Of a DNA stretch of 64,000 bases, positions 9,733-20,057 are shown in pieces. The stretch lies in NCBI GenBank assembly GCA_964035575.1, contig OZ037922.1, forward strand, positions 124,001 through 188,000, given 5' to 3'. Numbering within the stretch: position 1 is the first letter of the stretch; each line of letters begins with the position of its first letter. Both the position numbers and the translations under genes were made by a program. Under the pieces are notes generated by a model that was not told the DNA's origin, searched no databases, and saw nothing but the letters and a program-made list of their open reading frames with translations. This DNA is from Rhynchopus sp. YZ270_cl-10. Taxonomy: Eukaryota; Euglenozoa; Diplonemea; Diplonemida; Diplonemidae.

Positions 9733-10602
9733 TCACTTCTTGAGTGTGGCGATGAAGTTCTCATCGCAGTCCCAGTACAACGGGTGGGTGCTCTCGAGGC
9801 CGGGGGCGTCGGTCATGGCTTGCGGGTTAGGATTGCTCGCGATGGCCTTGTCTGCTGCCTGGGCAAGGTAGTCGTCAGCAGTCACGTTGTAGCTGTAGAA
9901 GCGGATCTGTGGTTGGTAATGGGGGAATTTTTTTTTTGAAAACAGTAAATATTTCTTTATTTGAGAACAGAGCTGGGCTAGCTGCTGGGCTAGCTGCTGG
10001 GCTAGCTGCTGGGCTAGAATTGTTGTAAATACCGTAATCGTAAAAATTTTGGACCGTATAATACTTGGACCGTAAAAATTCTGGAACTTTTTGGGTTTTT
10101 TGGCAAACTGGAACATTTTTGCGGTCCACAAATTTTACGACTACGGTAGATCATTGAGAGGACGTTTGTAGACAGATGAGGTGTTGGTTGAAGCCTACAG
10201 CTTTTTAAAGGGTGTCCATACCGACGGCTTCGGGACCAGGTCCAAAAGTGGCGCCATGTCCTGTTTCAAATGCCATTTCAAATCGTCAACCAGTGCGTCA
10301 GCGGGGACGAGCACTGAGGTAAGGTGTTGCGGAAGGCCGGTCGTTCCTGTGGGGTAATGTATTAGGGGAAAGCAAACAAAAAAAACTAAACATTTTCCGC
10401 AGCCATTTAGGCTGGGTGTCGCAATAATTGGGGAATGAAAGGGGGGGGAAAGCGTACAATTTTTACCGTGTTTTTCCCTCAAGAAAAGAGAGAGAAGAGA
10501 GCAACCCACATACCCAACCCACATACCTCTCGGCATCACCCACACTCTGAGACGGTCACCCCCACTTTCGGCTGCGGATCTGGGAGGGAGCATTCCTACC
10601 AT
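9733..10602 (-). CDS. Small uncharacterised protein, three exons
   Basis: Three exons join in phase to 124 codons: 10527-10602, 10222-10346 and 9733-9906. The introns, 10347-10526 (180 nt) and 9907-10220 (314 nt), begin GTATGT and GTATGG and end CACAG. The start is the ATG at 10602, 14 nt after a CTTTTCAG acceptor-like site. The protein has an early strand (DRLRVWVMPRG), a helix (VPADALVDDLKWHLKQDM), another strand (IRFYSYNV) and a helix (DDYLAQAADKAI). That order hints at a small ubiquitin-like fold, but no family is recognised. The last intron carries about four 12-bp units (CTAGCTGCTGGG) at 9973-10017. The frames are too short to be found without splicing, so the model rests on intron consensus and continuous phase. 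Confidence 0.65.
9973..10017. repeat. 12-bp tandem repeat CTAGCTGCTGGG
   Basis: About 3.7 copies inside the second intron of the three-exon gene. Confidence 0.85.
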
Positions 10603-10800
10603 AACTTTTGAGGCGACTGAAAAGGAACGGTTTTGAAGAAGCGCTTGACGGAAGGGGTGTGTGTGTGTGTGGTGACGCTGTTGTGTAGATTCTGCTGGGG
10701 GAGGGGAGGCATGAAATGTGTGATAGTTTTTTTTTTGGTGGGGGTGAGAACAAATAGCTGATATTCATCGTGACAATAATAGAAACGTTTAGAAGATGGC

Positions 10801-10834
10801 CCTAAGCCTCTCTGTGCTTAGTCACCTTTGATCA
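10801..10834 (+). repeat. Short interspersed repeat R4
   Basis: CCTAAGCCTCTCTGTGCTTAGTCACCTTTG. Close copies at 18687-18715 and 20901-20934, and a shorter one at 36000-36030 (CTAAGCCATTCGTGCTTAGT). All are on the plus strand and precede gene 3' ends or fragments. The inverted CTAAGC/GCTTAG gives a small hairpin. Confidence 0.6.
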
Positions 10835-10860
10835 CATTTGTTATCGCGCAGCAACAGCTG

Positions 10861-11065
10861 CGCAGGTTTCCACCAATAATAGTGGCGTCGGACAGCGAGT
10901 GCAACACTGCGTCCGAGATCTGCCTGGACAACACGCTGTTGTGTGCCGCGTGAGTGCACAAAAAGCGACCTACAGTGCGTGACGGGGACGGAGTTCTGCC
11001 TGTACCACCGTGTTGCCAAAAAAGCCGAGTGCACGGCCCTGACTCTGCAGTCCTACATCCATTAG
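10861..11065 (+). pseudogene. Cysteine-rich exon-like fragment
   Basis: A plus-strand frame reads VASDSECNTASEICLDNTLL with regularly spaced cysteines, and the next frame continues DLQCVTGTEFCLYHRVAKKA ... ECTALTLQSYIH to a TAG at 11063. Removing a 16-nt GT-AG segment at 10950-10965 (GTGAGTGCACAAAAAG), which contains the stop, joins the halves in phase; 25- or 28-nt alternatives also keep phase. There is no ATG, so it would be an internal to terminal exon or a decayed fragment. Cysteines recur about every seven residues, as in small secreted or extracellular repeats. An R4 repeat (10801-10834) precedes it. Confidence 0.4.
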
Positions 11066-11215
11066 GGAGAGGATAAATACGCTTTTTTTTTCTTTGTAAC
11101 CGAATGTAGACGGGTGAGGGGAATAAGGGTGAAAGATGAATGGGAAGCATTATATTTAGTCACCTGAGAGAGAGGAGGGAAACGTTAGTTGAGAACCCAA
11201 AATAGTAGGATCGGG

Positions 11216-11340
11216 GTAGGTAAGTAAAGTTCGTTTGATTTGCACAATCCTCCTGTGTGAGGGATGATTTGGCGACCGTACCCGGTAATACTATTTCTTC
11301 CTTTAAAGCAAGCTTCGTAGGAAATAAAAAAACAAAAATA
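11216..11340 (+). repeat. Interspersed repeat R7, copy 1
   Basis: About 120 bp: GTAAGTAAAG ... GCACAATCCTCCTGTGTGAG ... GATGATTTGGCGACCGTAC ... ACTATTTCTTCCTTTAAAGC ... AAGCTTCGTAGG. Other copies at 20523-20635 and, more diverged, 61075-61170 inside the ULK4 intron. Confidence 0.7.
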
Positions 11341-11491
11341 CCCTTCTATTTGTGAGGAACTCACAAAGAGAGGAATCAGGGCGTGGTGGGGAGTGAATGT
11401 TGTGTTTTTTTTTTTTTCCGTCATGGCAAGAATAGAAGAATGACTCTGAAAAAAAGAAGGGGAAAAAGCCCCAAGGATTCGTTATACACCG

Positions 11492-11715
11492 CACCTGATT
11501 TTTGCCTGAAATTTGGTGGAGTTTTGGAGGAGTTTGGTAGTATTTAAACATCACCAATTTTGCTTGTGCGTAAAGTGTGTAATAAATATTCCGTGGTGAT
11601 ACTTTTATTACCCACAATACGCTCCCATTGACCTGGCCGTGAAGAGGAAACCCCTTTGAGGCCAAAAAAAAAACTCCACTAAACACCAAAATTTCAGGCA
11701 ACATCATGTAGGACA
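11492..11715. repeat. Foldback repeat with GCACCTGA ends
   Basis: Left arm GCACCTGATTTTTGCCTGAA...TTTGGTGGAGTTTTGG; right arm AAACACCAAAATTTCAGGCA. It is a longer relative of the palindrome at 4474-4569. Confidence 0.6.
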
Positions 11716-13206
11716 ATAAAACAGCATTTGAGTGTGTATTTTGAACGGTTGCTACCATAACTCATGCACACGTACAATGCGTATTCTTTTTCCCTTCTTT
11801 TTTTTTTTTTTTCTCTTCTTTTTGTTTGCCTTTAAAAGGACACGTTGAGGGGTAGGGGGGTTTCAGGGAAGGGGGTTTGGCTGTCCAAAAACCCATTTTT
11901 TTTTTCTTTTTTTGAAATTTCGGTAGCAAGCAAACTCTGAGCATGATGAAACTGAAGCCCCATTCCTTAGCTGTCAGAAATAGCACATAAGAATACACAC
12001 GGGTTTTCTGTCGATGGTATCCCCGCTAACAGGGAAATGACAGTGCATCAGGACACAAAACGGGGGGGGGGGAAACTGCAGGCACCTCCGACATGACCCA
12101 CGTACGATGCCAGCCAAAAAATACTCGGGACAGTCCAAAAAAGAAAAAAATCCCTCAAGAAAACATTCAAACATGAGTAGCGTATCTCGCAGATCCAGGT
12201 GATTCCAGGTTTCTTCTCAATAGGTGTGTTCCCGACCCCGTTGCTTTCAAAAAGCGTCGCTTTTATGCGCAAGAAAACGCATTGCTTTCAAAGCCCGCTA
12301 TTTCATAGCACGTTCGCTGCTTTTTTTTTGATTACAGGTCAATTCCAAGAAACGGTTAGGTGGGGGATTTTTCTTTGTCGTTCTTATCGTAGTAGAAAAG
12401 AAAGGAATACTTGAAAGATGGACACATGCCCCTCCCTCTGTCAAGTGTGCACACACAAAAGAATGTTGACTTGAACTACGCAGCAACGGTGTACCTTGAG
12501 ATGATGACAAGGTGCACCGTGGGGTGGACCCCCAAATCATTCAGTCCTCCATCCATTTTCGCAGCGCATCTGACAAGAACCGGGGGCAGAGGGACCAGGG
12601 GGGAATCAAGTGTAGAGAGCAATGTGTGTAAAGGGACAAAGAGAACACCCCTCTATCGATACCTAGTTGAAAACATCGTGTCAGAAAAAGGTGTAAAACC
12701 AAACAACAACAAAAAACGATCTGAAAAAAAAATATATAGATGTATCAAATGTTGAGGGGGTTCCCCGCGGCGTCGAAAAAGTCACCAAATTTCCCCAAAA
12801 TCCGTCTTATTTGGGGTACTGTAAATCAGTTTTTTATTGTTGTTCCGCACATGGTGTTTCCGGGAGACCTATATCGAGGGTGCCTATATTGACATATCCT
12901 TGACAGTTGTCCCGTAACACCAGCAGAGGAAACCGGGTGGTTTTTTTTTTGGGAGGGGGACACACAATTGTTTGTTCATGTGGTGTGGCTGAGTCTAAAA
13001 AGGTCACTCTGTCAGGACGTTGCCAAGGTGCGTTTTTAGCTTTTTCAGCCCACCATCATGTTTTAAAGATATTCTGTTGGAGAAGGGGGTAAAAACAGAA
13101 AATCTCTCGGAAAATAGTTGTCGGATATAAAAAAAAAATTGAGGGATAAAATGCGCTTCTGCATCAAATCATTGAAATCATGGAATAGAAACAAATTTTT
13201 TCAACT
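11716..13206. other. AT-rich spacer upstream of the dehydrogenase cluster
   Basis: No gene seen. It contains poly-T tracts, a G-run at 12061-12072, a weak R3-like copy at 12468-12560 (GTGTACCTT... GGTGCACCGTGGGGTGGACC) and otherwise unstructured sequence. Confidence 0.5.
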
Positions 13207-14289
13207 TCACAGCTGCGCCATAATCTGCTCCCTCCCTGCAACTGCACCGACCACAGAGACGATCCCTCCGAGGAGGAGCGGGCGGTTGAGAACGTAGTTT
13301 GTGAGCACTCTGAGTACGTTGAAGGTTTCGTAGCTGCCATAGAACACACGGGAGTACACGGCACGGGGGAACTGCCGAACGAAGAAGTCAAGGAAATGAG
13401 CATCGGCACCCACAAGGATGCGCGTCTGCCTGCACGCCATGCCGTACAGGATGGTCATGGCCGCCCCCGACGCAGTGACCGGTGCCGCATCTCTGAACTG
13501 TTCGCCAATGAACCCCTTCGCCTTCACAGGGTCGTTCGTGTCCGGCACCTTCAACCCCAAAATGCTCAGCTTCTTCAGCTTCTCCTTGATGTTATCAGGT
13601 GTCGAGAAATCCTTCTGATCAATGTTGTTGATGATGTCTGTCCCCACGTGTCCAGGGTGCACACAGGTGACAGTAACGTGAGGTGCAGAGGCGGCCAGCT
13701 CCATCATCAGAGATTCGGTGAAGCCACGGACCGCAAACTTCGCAGTGACGTAAGGTGAGTTGGGGAACTCCTGTCCCATGCAGGCCCAGATACCGCAGAT
13801 GGAGGAGAGGGTGGTGATGCAGGCGGGCTGGTCGGTTGGGGTGGCGATGACGGTGTGGATGAAGCTGCGGACGGTGTTGACGACACCGTGGAGATCCACA
13901 TTGAAGACCTTGTCCCACGTGGCCTTGGGTGTCTCGAGGAATTCGTTCCCACCAGCGATGCCAGCATTCACAATCAAAAAGTTGAGGTGCTGTATCTGGT
14001 GCCCTTCTTTGACGGCCGCTGCCCAAGTGTCCAGCGCAGCTTCGTCTGTGACGTTCACCACTGCGGAGCTCACCCTGCACGGCCCAGGCGCAGCAGCATT
14101 GCACAAACGCACCGTCTCCTCAAGCGCGTCCTGACCCAGGTCGCAGATGGACAGGTCTGCTATCCCGCTCTTGCACAGCAGCACTGCCATCTGGCGGCCC
14201 ATGCCGCTCCCTGCGCCTGTGATGACAGCGGAGCGGCCTTTGTAATGTGCCTCGAGGGACGCCTGCTTGCTTCTGAACATATTCATCAT
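13207..14289 (-). CDS. Short-chain dehydrogenase/reductase, tandem copy 1
   Basis: Single-exon, 360 residues from the ATG at 14289. It is a classical SDR: TGAGSGMG dinucleotide loop at 24-31, NAG at 108-110, catalytic Ser in TTLSSICG (about 162), Tyr180 and Lys184 in PYVTAKF, PG at 212-213. The C-terminal third has a hydrophobic stretch (PLLLGGIVSVVGAV, 338-351) that could anchor it to membrane. Such enzymes reduce or oxidise hydroxy/keto groups of lipids, steroids or retinoids with NAD(P)H; the substrate here is unknown. Residues 227-264, directly after the PG motif and expected to form the substrate lid, differ most from copies 2-4. The upstream 60 bp, including the CCACCTCAG acceptor-like site about 18 nt before ATG, is nearly identical in all copies. 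Confidence 0.85.
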   Translation of the reverse strand: MMNMFRSKQASLEAHYKGRSAVITGAGSGMGRQMAVLLCKSGIADLSICDLGQDALEETVRLCNAAAPGPCRVSSAVVNVTDEAALDTWAAAVKEGHQIQHLNFLIVNAGIAGGNEFLETPKATWDKVFNVDLHGVVNTVRSFIHTVIATPTDQPACITTLSSICGIWACMGQEFPNSPYVTAKFAVRGFTESLMMELAASAPHVTVTCVHPGHVGTDIINNIDQKDFSTPDNIKEKLKKLSILGLKVPDTNDPVKAKGFIGEQFRDAAPVTASGAAMTILYGMACRQTRILVGADAHFLDFFVRQFPRAVYSRVFYGSYETFNVLRVLTNYVLNRPLLLGGIVSVVGAVAGREQIMAQL

Positions 14290-14482
14290 GGTGGTGTCTT
14301 TTGTTTATTCTGAGGTGGTCTTTCAGGAGTGGAGTAAAGGAGAGTCTCCGAAAAAATTGTATTGTCCCTTTTGTCAAAATCTCTTCTGCACTTCTTTTGT
14401 TTTGGTTGTTGTTAGATAGAGGCGCTATCGCTGAAGAAAAAAAAGCGAGTGTTTCTCTGTGCATGATATTATAGGAGAAGGG

Positions 14483-15180
14483 GGGTCCGGAAAGATAAAA
14501 AGACCAGTCTTTATACTTTGCTCAAAGTTTAACGAGTATGTATTGAAGAGAAAATCAAAAACAAACCCGATGTGAAGTAAAACGTACGGGGGAGGAGAAA
14601 CACACCGACTAGGGAATCAAAAATTGAAAATCCTGATGAAGGAGGTGGTGTTTATTCCCGGTCCCCTTCCAACCTTATTGTAAGTACGTGGTAGAAAAAA
14701 TCAAAAAGTTGGTACTCCTGATAACCCCATTTTGCGTAGTTGTTGCGTACTTGGTATTTTTTATTTCAGGAGCACCAAAAGTGAGAGGAATTGTCGCTAT
14801 TATTTGTACATCTTTTTATACCGAACCCCCCAATCCGCAGCAAGGCTGCTCAAACAAGTTTGATTGTGAGGGGGTCCGGAAAGATAAAAAGACCAGTCTT
14901 TATACTTTGCTCAAAGTCAAACAAGTATGTGTTGAAGAGAAAACCAAAAACAAACCCGATGTGAAGTAAAACGTACGGGGGAGGAGAAACACACCGACTA
15001 GGGAATCAAAAATTGAAAATCCTGATGAGTGTTGTTTATTCCCGGTCCGCTTCCAACCTTATTGCACTTGTACTACAAAAAAATCAAAAAATGAGAGGAA
15101 TTGTCGCTATTATTTGTAAGTCGTTTTATCCGAACCCCCCAATCCGCTGCAAAGATGCTCAAACAAGTTTGATTGTGAGG
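14483..15180 (+). repeat. Tandem direct duplication between dehydrogenase copies 1 and 2
   Basis: A block of about 195 bp (GGGGTCCGGAAAGATAAAAA ... CCCGGTCC) occurs at 14483-14680 and again at 14871-15060. It is followed in each unit by a block with AGAGGAATTGTCGCTATTAT (14783-14870 and 15093-15180). The first unit additionally carries the GGTGCTCCTG MITE at 14711-14776, which the second lacks, so the MITE probably inserted after the duplication. No coding content. Confidence 0.8.
14711..14776. mobile_element. GGTGCTCCTG MITE, copy 2 (short)
   Basis: Same terminal inverted repeats as the copy at 4867-4966, with fewer internal GTTGCGTACTT units. It lies inside the first unit of the tandem duplication. 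Confidence 0.75.
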
Positions 15181-15220
15181 AGAGAGAAGGGGGAAAGGCC
15201 GGGGGATGGTTAAAGACATC

Positions 15221-15402
15221 GAAATAGAAACTTAACACTCAGCACACGATACAACCCGTGGGAGAGGTTGTGGTGAAACGCACACACACCTCGACCTGTT
15301 TGGTGAGGAGTGGCTTCTGCAGCGCGGTTCGTCCCTAGAACCGCAAAAGTGTGTTCAAAATGCTTTGTTTCTATTTCCTCCTTCATTTCATGAGGTGACA
15401 CA
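15221..15402 (+). repeat. Interspersed repeat R1, copy 2
   Basis: Full-length R1 with stem GCGGTTC/GAACCGC and loop GTCCCTA. It is located downstream of dehydrogenase copy 2. Confidence 0.85.
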
Positions 15403-15821
15403 AATAAAAAAAATGGGTTCATATACTTTCAAATCAAAGGAGAGAAAGTACAAAGAACGTTACTACGGATACATCCAATGGTTTTTTTTTTTATTGGGAT
15501 TATTGTTGCATGTAAAATGAAAATGTAAATGTAAATGGAAAATAGCAGGATCGATAAGGTAAGTAAAGTTGCATCCCCTCCCCATTTCCTGCAACTGTTT
15601 CGATGCGTTGACGCTTCCTTCATCTAAAGGAAATTTGAATACAGAAAACCTTCACGCGACAACGGATGCGTTACAACGTACACGTTAGAACGGATGCGTT
15701 ACAACATGACCGGTGCTTCGGATGGACCCCACCACGCGTTATCATTATTTTTATTTCGTTGATAAGAAATAATGAAAAGTTAATTGAGACCTACGTCTGC
15801 ACCAAATCAGTACGAACAGTT

Positions 15822-16907
15822 TCATGCCAGCCGCGCCATAATCTGCTTCCTCCCTGTGACTGCACCGACCACAGAGACGATCCCTCCGAGGAGGAGCGGG
15901 CGGTTGAGAAAGTAGTTTGTGAGGGCTCTGAAGACGTTGAAGGTTTCGTAGGCTGCGAAGAACGGACGGGAGTACACGGCGCGGGGGAACTGCCGAACGG
16001 AGAAGTCAAGGAAATGAGCATCGGCACCTACGATGACACGCGTCTGCCTGCACGCCATGCCGTACAGGATGGTCATGGCCGCCCCCGACGCAGTGACCGG
16101 TGCCTCATCTCTGAAATATGAGCCTACGTACCTCTTCTCCTCCACAGGGTCCTCCGTGTCCGGCACCTTCAACCCCACACTGTTTAGCGTCTTCAGCTTG
16201 TCCATTAGAGCCTTGCTCATAGTGAAATCCTTCTGATCAATGTTGTTGACAATATCAGTCCCCACGTGTCCAGGGTGCACACAGGTGACAGTAACGTGAG
16301 GTGCAGAGGCGGCCAGCTCCATCATCAGAGATTCGGTGAAGCCACGGACCGCAAACTTCGCAGTGACGTACGGTGAGTTGGGGAACTCTTTCCCCATGCA
16401 GGCCCAGTAGCCACACATGGAGGAGAGGGTGGTGATGCAGGCGGGCTGGTCGGTTGGGGTGGCGATGACGGTGTGGATGAAGCTGCGGACGGTGTTGACG
16501 ACACCGTGGAGATCGACATTGAAGACCTTGTCCCACGTGGCCTTGGGTGTCTCGAGGAATTCATTACCACCAATGATGCCAGCATTCACAATCAAAAAGT
16601 TGAGGTGCTGTATCTGGTGCCCTTCTTTGACGGCCGCTGCCCAAGTGTCCAGCGCAGCTTCGTCTGTGACGTTCACCACTGCGGAGCTCACCCTGCACGG
16701 CCCAGGCGCAGCAGCATTGCACAAACGCACCGTCTCCTCAAGCGCGTCCTGACCCAGGTCGCAGATGGACAGGTCTGCTATCCCGCTCTTGCACAGCAGC
16801 ACTGCCATCTGGCGGCCCATGCCGCTCCCTGCGCCTGTGATGACAGCGGAGCGGCCTTTGTAATGTGCCTCGAGGGACGCCTGCTTGCTTCTGAACATAT
16901 TCATCAT
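15822..16907 (-). CDS. Short-chain dehydrogenase/reductase, tandem copy 2
   Basis: Single-exon, 361 residues from the ATG at 16907, with all classical SDR motifs intact (TGAGSGMG, NAG, Ser, Y-V-T-A-K). The first 225 residues are nearly identical to copy 1 (both have AAVKEGHQIQH and MMELAASAPH). The last 75 instead match copy 4 (FSVRQFPRAV, NYFLNRP, AVTGRKQIMARLA). The lid region (227-264) is the most divergent of the four (KDFTMSKALMDKLKTLNSVG, then EEKRYVGSYFRDE). This mosaic pattern points to gene conversion or unequal crossing-over within the array, with selection or drift concentrated on the lid. Confidence 0.85.
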   Translation of the reverse strand: MMNMFRSKQASLEAHYKGRSAVITGAGSGMGRQMAVLLCKSGIADLSICDLGQDALEETVRLCNAAAPGPCRVSSAVVNVTDEAALDTWAAAVKEGHQIQHLNFLIVNAGIIGGNEFLETPKATWDKVFNVDLHGVVNTVRSFIHTVIATPTDQPACITTLSSMCGYWACMGKEFPNSPYVTAKFAVRGFTESLMMELAASAPHVTVTCVHPGHVGTDIVNNIDQKDFTMSKALMDKLKTLNSVGLKVPDTEDPVEEKRYVGSYFRDEAPVTASGAAMTILYGMACRQTRVIVGADAHFLDFSVRQFPRAVYSRPFFAAYETFNVFRALTNYFLNRPLLLGGIVSVVGAVTGRKQIMARLA

Positions 16908-17074
16908 GGTGGTGTCTTTTGTTTATTCTGAGGTGGTCTTTCAGGAGTGGAGTAAAGGAGAGTCTCCGAAAAAATTGTATTGTCCCTTGTGTCAAAATCT
17001 CTTGTGCTCTTCTTTTGTTTTGGTTGTTGTTATATATTTCTCTGTGCATGATGCTATGTAGGCGAGAATACAAC

Positions 17075-17290
17075 ATCATTGTTTCATATACTAACTATTC
17101 TACTGAACAGTTAGTAGGTCAACATCATGAAAAAAAGCTCGTTGCATTCCCACTCCGTTTCCGCTGCACTCTCACTCTCACTAGGTTCCCATTCCATACG
17201 GTTTTCGCGTACTTTTAAAAAAAGTGCGTTTCGCAACATGAGAACATCCTTAACCTTTTTTTCTACACAGAAGTTGCAGAGTAATTAGAA
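17075..17290 (-). promoter_or_regulatory. Conserved upstream block of dehydrogenase genes, copy A
   Basis: About 210 bp beginning TTTCATATACTAACTATTCT and containing CATTCCCACTCCGTTTCCGC, TTTTCGCGTACTTTTAAAAA and GTTGCAGAGTAATTAGAAGG. It recurs at 18285-18510 and 20058-20240, and its end (ACGTTGCAGAG) recurs upstream of both ankyrin genes (24329, 26632). Position upstream of genes on the minus strand suggests a promoter or 5' leader; this is inference. Confidence 0.45.
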
Positions 17291-17799
17291 GGAACCAACA
17301 TGACAAGGGAACAAAGAGTCGTGGTGAGTTCAAGTAATGATCAGTTACCGAGAAACAACCACTGGTCGACAAACACTAGAAAAGAAAATCAGCTGAAAAG
17401 AAAACGGAAAACGAGATATTCTATCTTGTATCTGGCAAAACAAAAAACGGCGTCCACGTATCATTGGTTGAGCGACGCTTGCCCAGATGACCCGTACCAG
17501 GAGAATACAATTACAAAGAAAAGGAAAATAATAAAATAAACAGTAAGCACAACATGAGTATCCCAAAGTAGTATACAGACAGCACAACTCCCTACAAGGA
17601 TGTGGCGGCATGACCGGTCTGACAACAGAGTTCTTGAACACATCATTAGATGTGAAGAAGAACGTTGCTTTGTTTGGTAAAGTGTTTTAGTAAAAAAAGG
17701 GGAAAAGAAAAGAAAGATGTTGGATTAGCATGGTTTCGGAAAGAGCTTATTATTATTTTCGTTTTTTTTGGTGGATTTTTTGTACGCCACAAACCTGGT
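17291..17799. other. Spacer in the dehydrogenase cluster
   Basis: AT-rich, with scattered short frames and one weak R3-like match near 17565-17630 (GGCATGACCGGTCTGACAAC). No gene supported. Confidence 0.4.
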
Positions 17800-18240
17800 G
17801 AATGGGCACACACCCTGGTATGGGGCCCGCCGCGCGTATTCGCGGTGTGACAGTCATGTGTAGGACACCAGGGGGGTGCACACGTGCCCATTGCAGTGCC
17901 ACCAACCCACGTTTTCGAACCCAAAAAAGACAGAGGCACGAGTCTGAGTCTCTCACTGCAGGTGGGCTGCGTTTTGTAGCCATTCGTTGCGTGTAGCGAC
18001 GAGTGTGTGGTGCAAAAATCATGTTAGACTTAGAAGCCACATAGCGTGTAGAACCAAAGGGGGCAGCGTGTGGTAGGGTTCGGAAAGCTAGCGCGTCGGG
18101 TCACAACGTACTACATCACACCCTCCCGTGGCTCTCGCGCGGTCAGGGCCCCCTCGGGCCTTCGGCCCCGAGGGGAACCCTCACCTCCCAAAAGGGGTCC
18201 CTCGGACTCTCGCGGTAATTTTGTGTGAGAAAAACCCTTT
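17800..18240 (+). repeat. Interspersed repeat R5, copy 1
   Basis: GC-rich block with GTCATGTGTAGGACACC, GGGGTGCACACGTGCCCATT, CAACCCACGTTTTCGA and GCGTGTGGTAGGGTTCGGAA. The same order of motifs occurs at 32525-32800 inside the nested element region. It ends in a hairpin (CCTCGGGCCTTCGGCCCCGAGG). Probably a decayed mobile element. Confidence 0.6.
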
Positions 18241-18284
18241 GAGCACAGGGTTTTCGCTATCAGGGTACCGGGGTACCGAAAACA

Positions 18285-18510
18285 TGGTTTCATACACTAA
18301 CTATTCTACTGAACAGTTAGTAGGTCAACATCATGAAAAAAAGCTCGTTGCATTCCCACTCCGTTTCCGCTGCACTCTCACTCTCACTAGGTTCCCACTC
18401 CGTACGGTTTTCGCGTGCTTTTAAAAAAAAGTGCGTTTCGCAAAATGAGAACCTCCTTAACCTTTTTTTCTAACCCACACACAGACGTTGCAGAGAAATT
18501 AGAAGGGTAG
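18285..18510 (-). promoter_or_regulatory. Conserved upstream block, copy B (orphan)
   Basis: Nearly identical to the block at 17075-17290 but not directly in front of a dehydrogenase start. It is followed by sequence (18540-18650) also found at 20270-20385. It probably marks the edge of a duplication unit. Confidence 0.45.
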
Positions 18511-18784
18511 GTGAGAGTGAAGAGGGAGAAGGGAGAGTAGGGGAAAGGCTGGGGGATGGTTGGCCACGAAAAAGAGATCGCAAAAGATTAGGTTCGTATA
18601 CTTTCAAATCAAAGAAGAGAAAGTACAGAGGACGTTCTACAGATACATGCTATGTTGTTTTTGTTGGGATTTTTGTTAAGTCCCTAAGCCTCTCGTGCTT
18701 GGTCACCTTGACTTCAAAAAAAAACAATCGAGAGACCACAATGCTCAACGCCCCTACGTCTGCACCAAATCAGTACGAACAGTT

Positions 18785-19870
18785 TCATGCCAGCCGCGCC
18801 ATAATCTGCTCCCTCCCTGCAACTGCACCGACCACAGAGACGATCCCTCCGAGGAGGAGCGGGCGGTTGAGAACGTAGTTTGTGAGGGCTCTGAAGACGT
18901 TGAAGACGGTAAAAGCAGCGAAGAACGGACGGGAGTACACGGCACGGGGGAACTGCCGAACGAAGAAATCAAGGAAATGCGCGTCGGCACCTACGATGAC
19001 ACGCGTCTGCCTGCACGCCATGCCGTACAGGATGGTCATGGCCGCCCCCGACGCAGTGACCGGTGCCGCATCCCTGAAGTAGTCGCCAATGAATGCCATC
19101 CCCTTCACAGGGTCATCTGTGTCCGGCACCTTCAACCCCAAACTGCTCAGCTTCTTCAGCGTCTCCTTGATCTTGCCAGGCGGCGCGTAATACTTCTGAT
19201 CAATGTTGTTGATGATGTCTGTCCCCACGTGTCCAGGGTGCACACAGGTGACAGTAACGTGAGGTGCGGCGGTGGACAACTCCATCATCAGAGATTCAGT
19301 GAAGCCACGGACCGCAAACTTCGCAGTGACGTAAGGTGAGTTGGGGAACCCCTGTCCCATGCACGCCCAGTAGCCACACATGGAGGAGAGGGTGGTGATG
19401 CCGGCGGGCTGGTCGGTTGGGGTGGCGATGACGGTGTGGATGAAGCTGCGGACAGTGTTGACGACACCGTGCAGATCGACATTGAAGACCCTGTCCCAGC
19501 TGGCCTTGGGTGTCTCGAGGAATTCATTACCACCAGCGATGCCAGCATTCACAATCAAAAAGTTGAGGTGCTGTGTCTGATGCCCTTGCTTGAAGGCCTC
19601 TGCCCAAGTGTCCAGCGCAGCTTCGTCTGTGACGTTCACCACTGCGGAGCTCACCCTGCACGGCCCAGGCGCAGCAGCATTGCACAAACGCACCGTCTCC
19701 TCAAGCGCGTCCTGACCCAGGTCGCAGATGGACAGGTCTGCTATCCCGCTCTTGCACAGCAGCACTGCCATCTGGCGGCCCATGCCGCTCCCTGCGCCTG
19801 TGATGACAGCGGAGCGCCCTTTGTAATGTGCCTCGAGGGACGCCTGCTTGCTTCTGAACATATTCATCAT
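18785..19870 (-). CDS. Short-chain dehydrogenase/reductase, tandem copy 3
   Basis: Single-exon, 361 residues from the ATG at 19870, with all SDR motifs intact. It shares N-half variants with copy 4 (AEAFKQGHQTQH, DQPAGITTLSS, MMELSTAAPH). In the C-terminal third it shares variants with copy 1 (DIINNIDQK, FFVRQFPRAV, NYVLNRP, AVAGREQIMA). The lid reads KYYAPPGKIKETLKKLSSLG. It also has a private difference, SWDRVF for TWDRVF. The 5' flank carries the conserved block at 20058-20240. Same predicted activity class and C-terminal hydrophobic segment as the other copies. Confidence 0.85.
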   Translation of the reverse strand: MMNMFRSKQASLEAHYKGRSAVITGAGSGMGRQMAVLLCKSGIADLSICDLGQDALEETVRLCNAAAPGPCRVSSAVVNVTDEAALDTWAEAFKQGHQTQHLNFLIVNAGIAGGNEFLETPKASWDRVFNVDLHGVVNTVRSFIHTVIATPTDQPAGITTLSSMCGYWACMGQGFPNSPYVTAKFAVRGFTESLMMELSTAAPHVTVTCVHPGHVGTDIINNIDQKYYAPPGKIKETLKKLSSLGLKVPDTDDPVKGMAFIGDYFRDAAPVTASGAAMTILYGMACRQTRVIVGADAHFLDFFVRQFPRAVYSRPFFAAFTVFNVFRALTNYVLNRPLLLGGIVSVVGAVAGREQIMARLA

Positions 19871-20057
19871 GGTGGTGTCTTGTGTTTATTCTGAGGTGGT
19901 CTTTCAGGAGTGGAGTAAAGGAGAGACGAAAAAAATTTTTTGTCAAAATCTCTTGTGCTCTTCTTTTGTTTTGGTTGTTGTTAGATAGAGGCGCTATCGC
20001 TGAAATAAAAAAAAGCGAGTGTTTCTCTGTGCATGATATTATGTAGGGGTGGATACA

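Noticed and set aside
15300-15345. tRNA gene or tRNA-derived SINE promoter in R1 (GGTTCGTCCC looks like a B box)
   Set aside because: The A-box-like sequence is only about 15 nt away and no cloverleaf can be drawn; the similarity is explained by the 7-bp hairpin.
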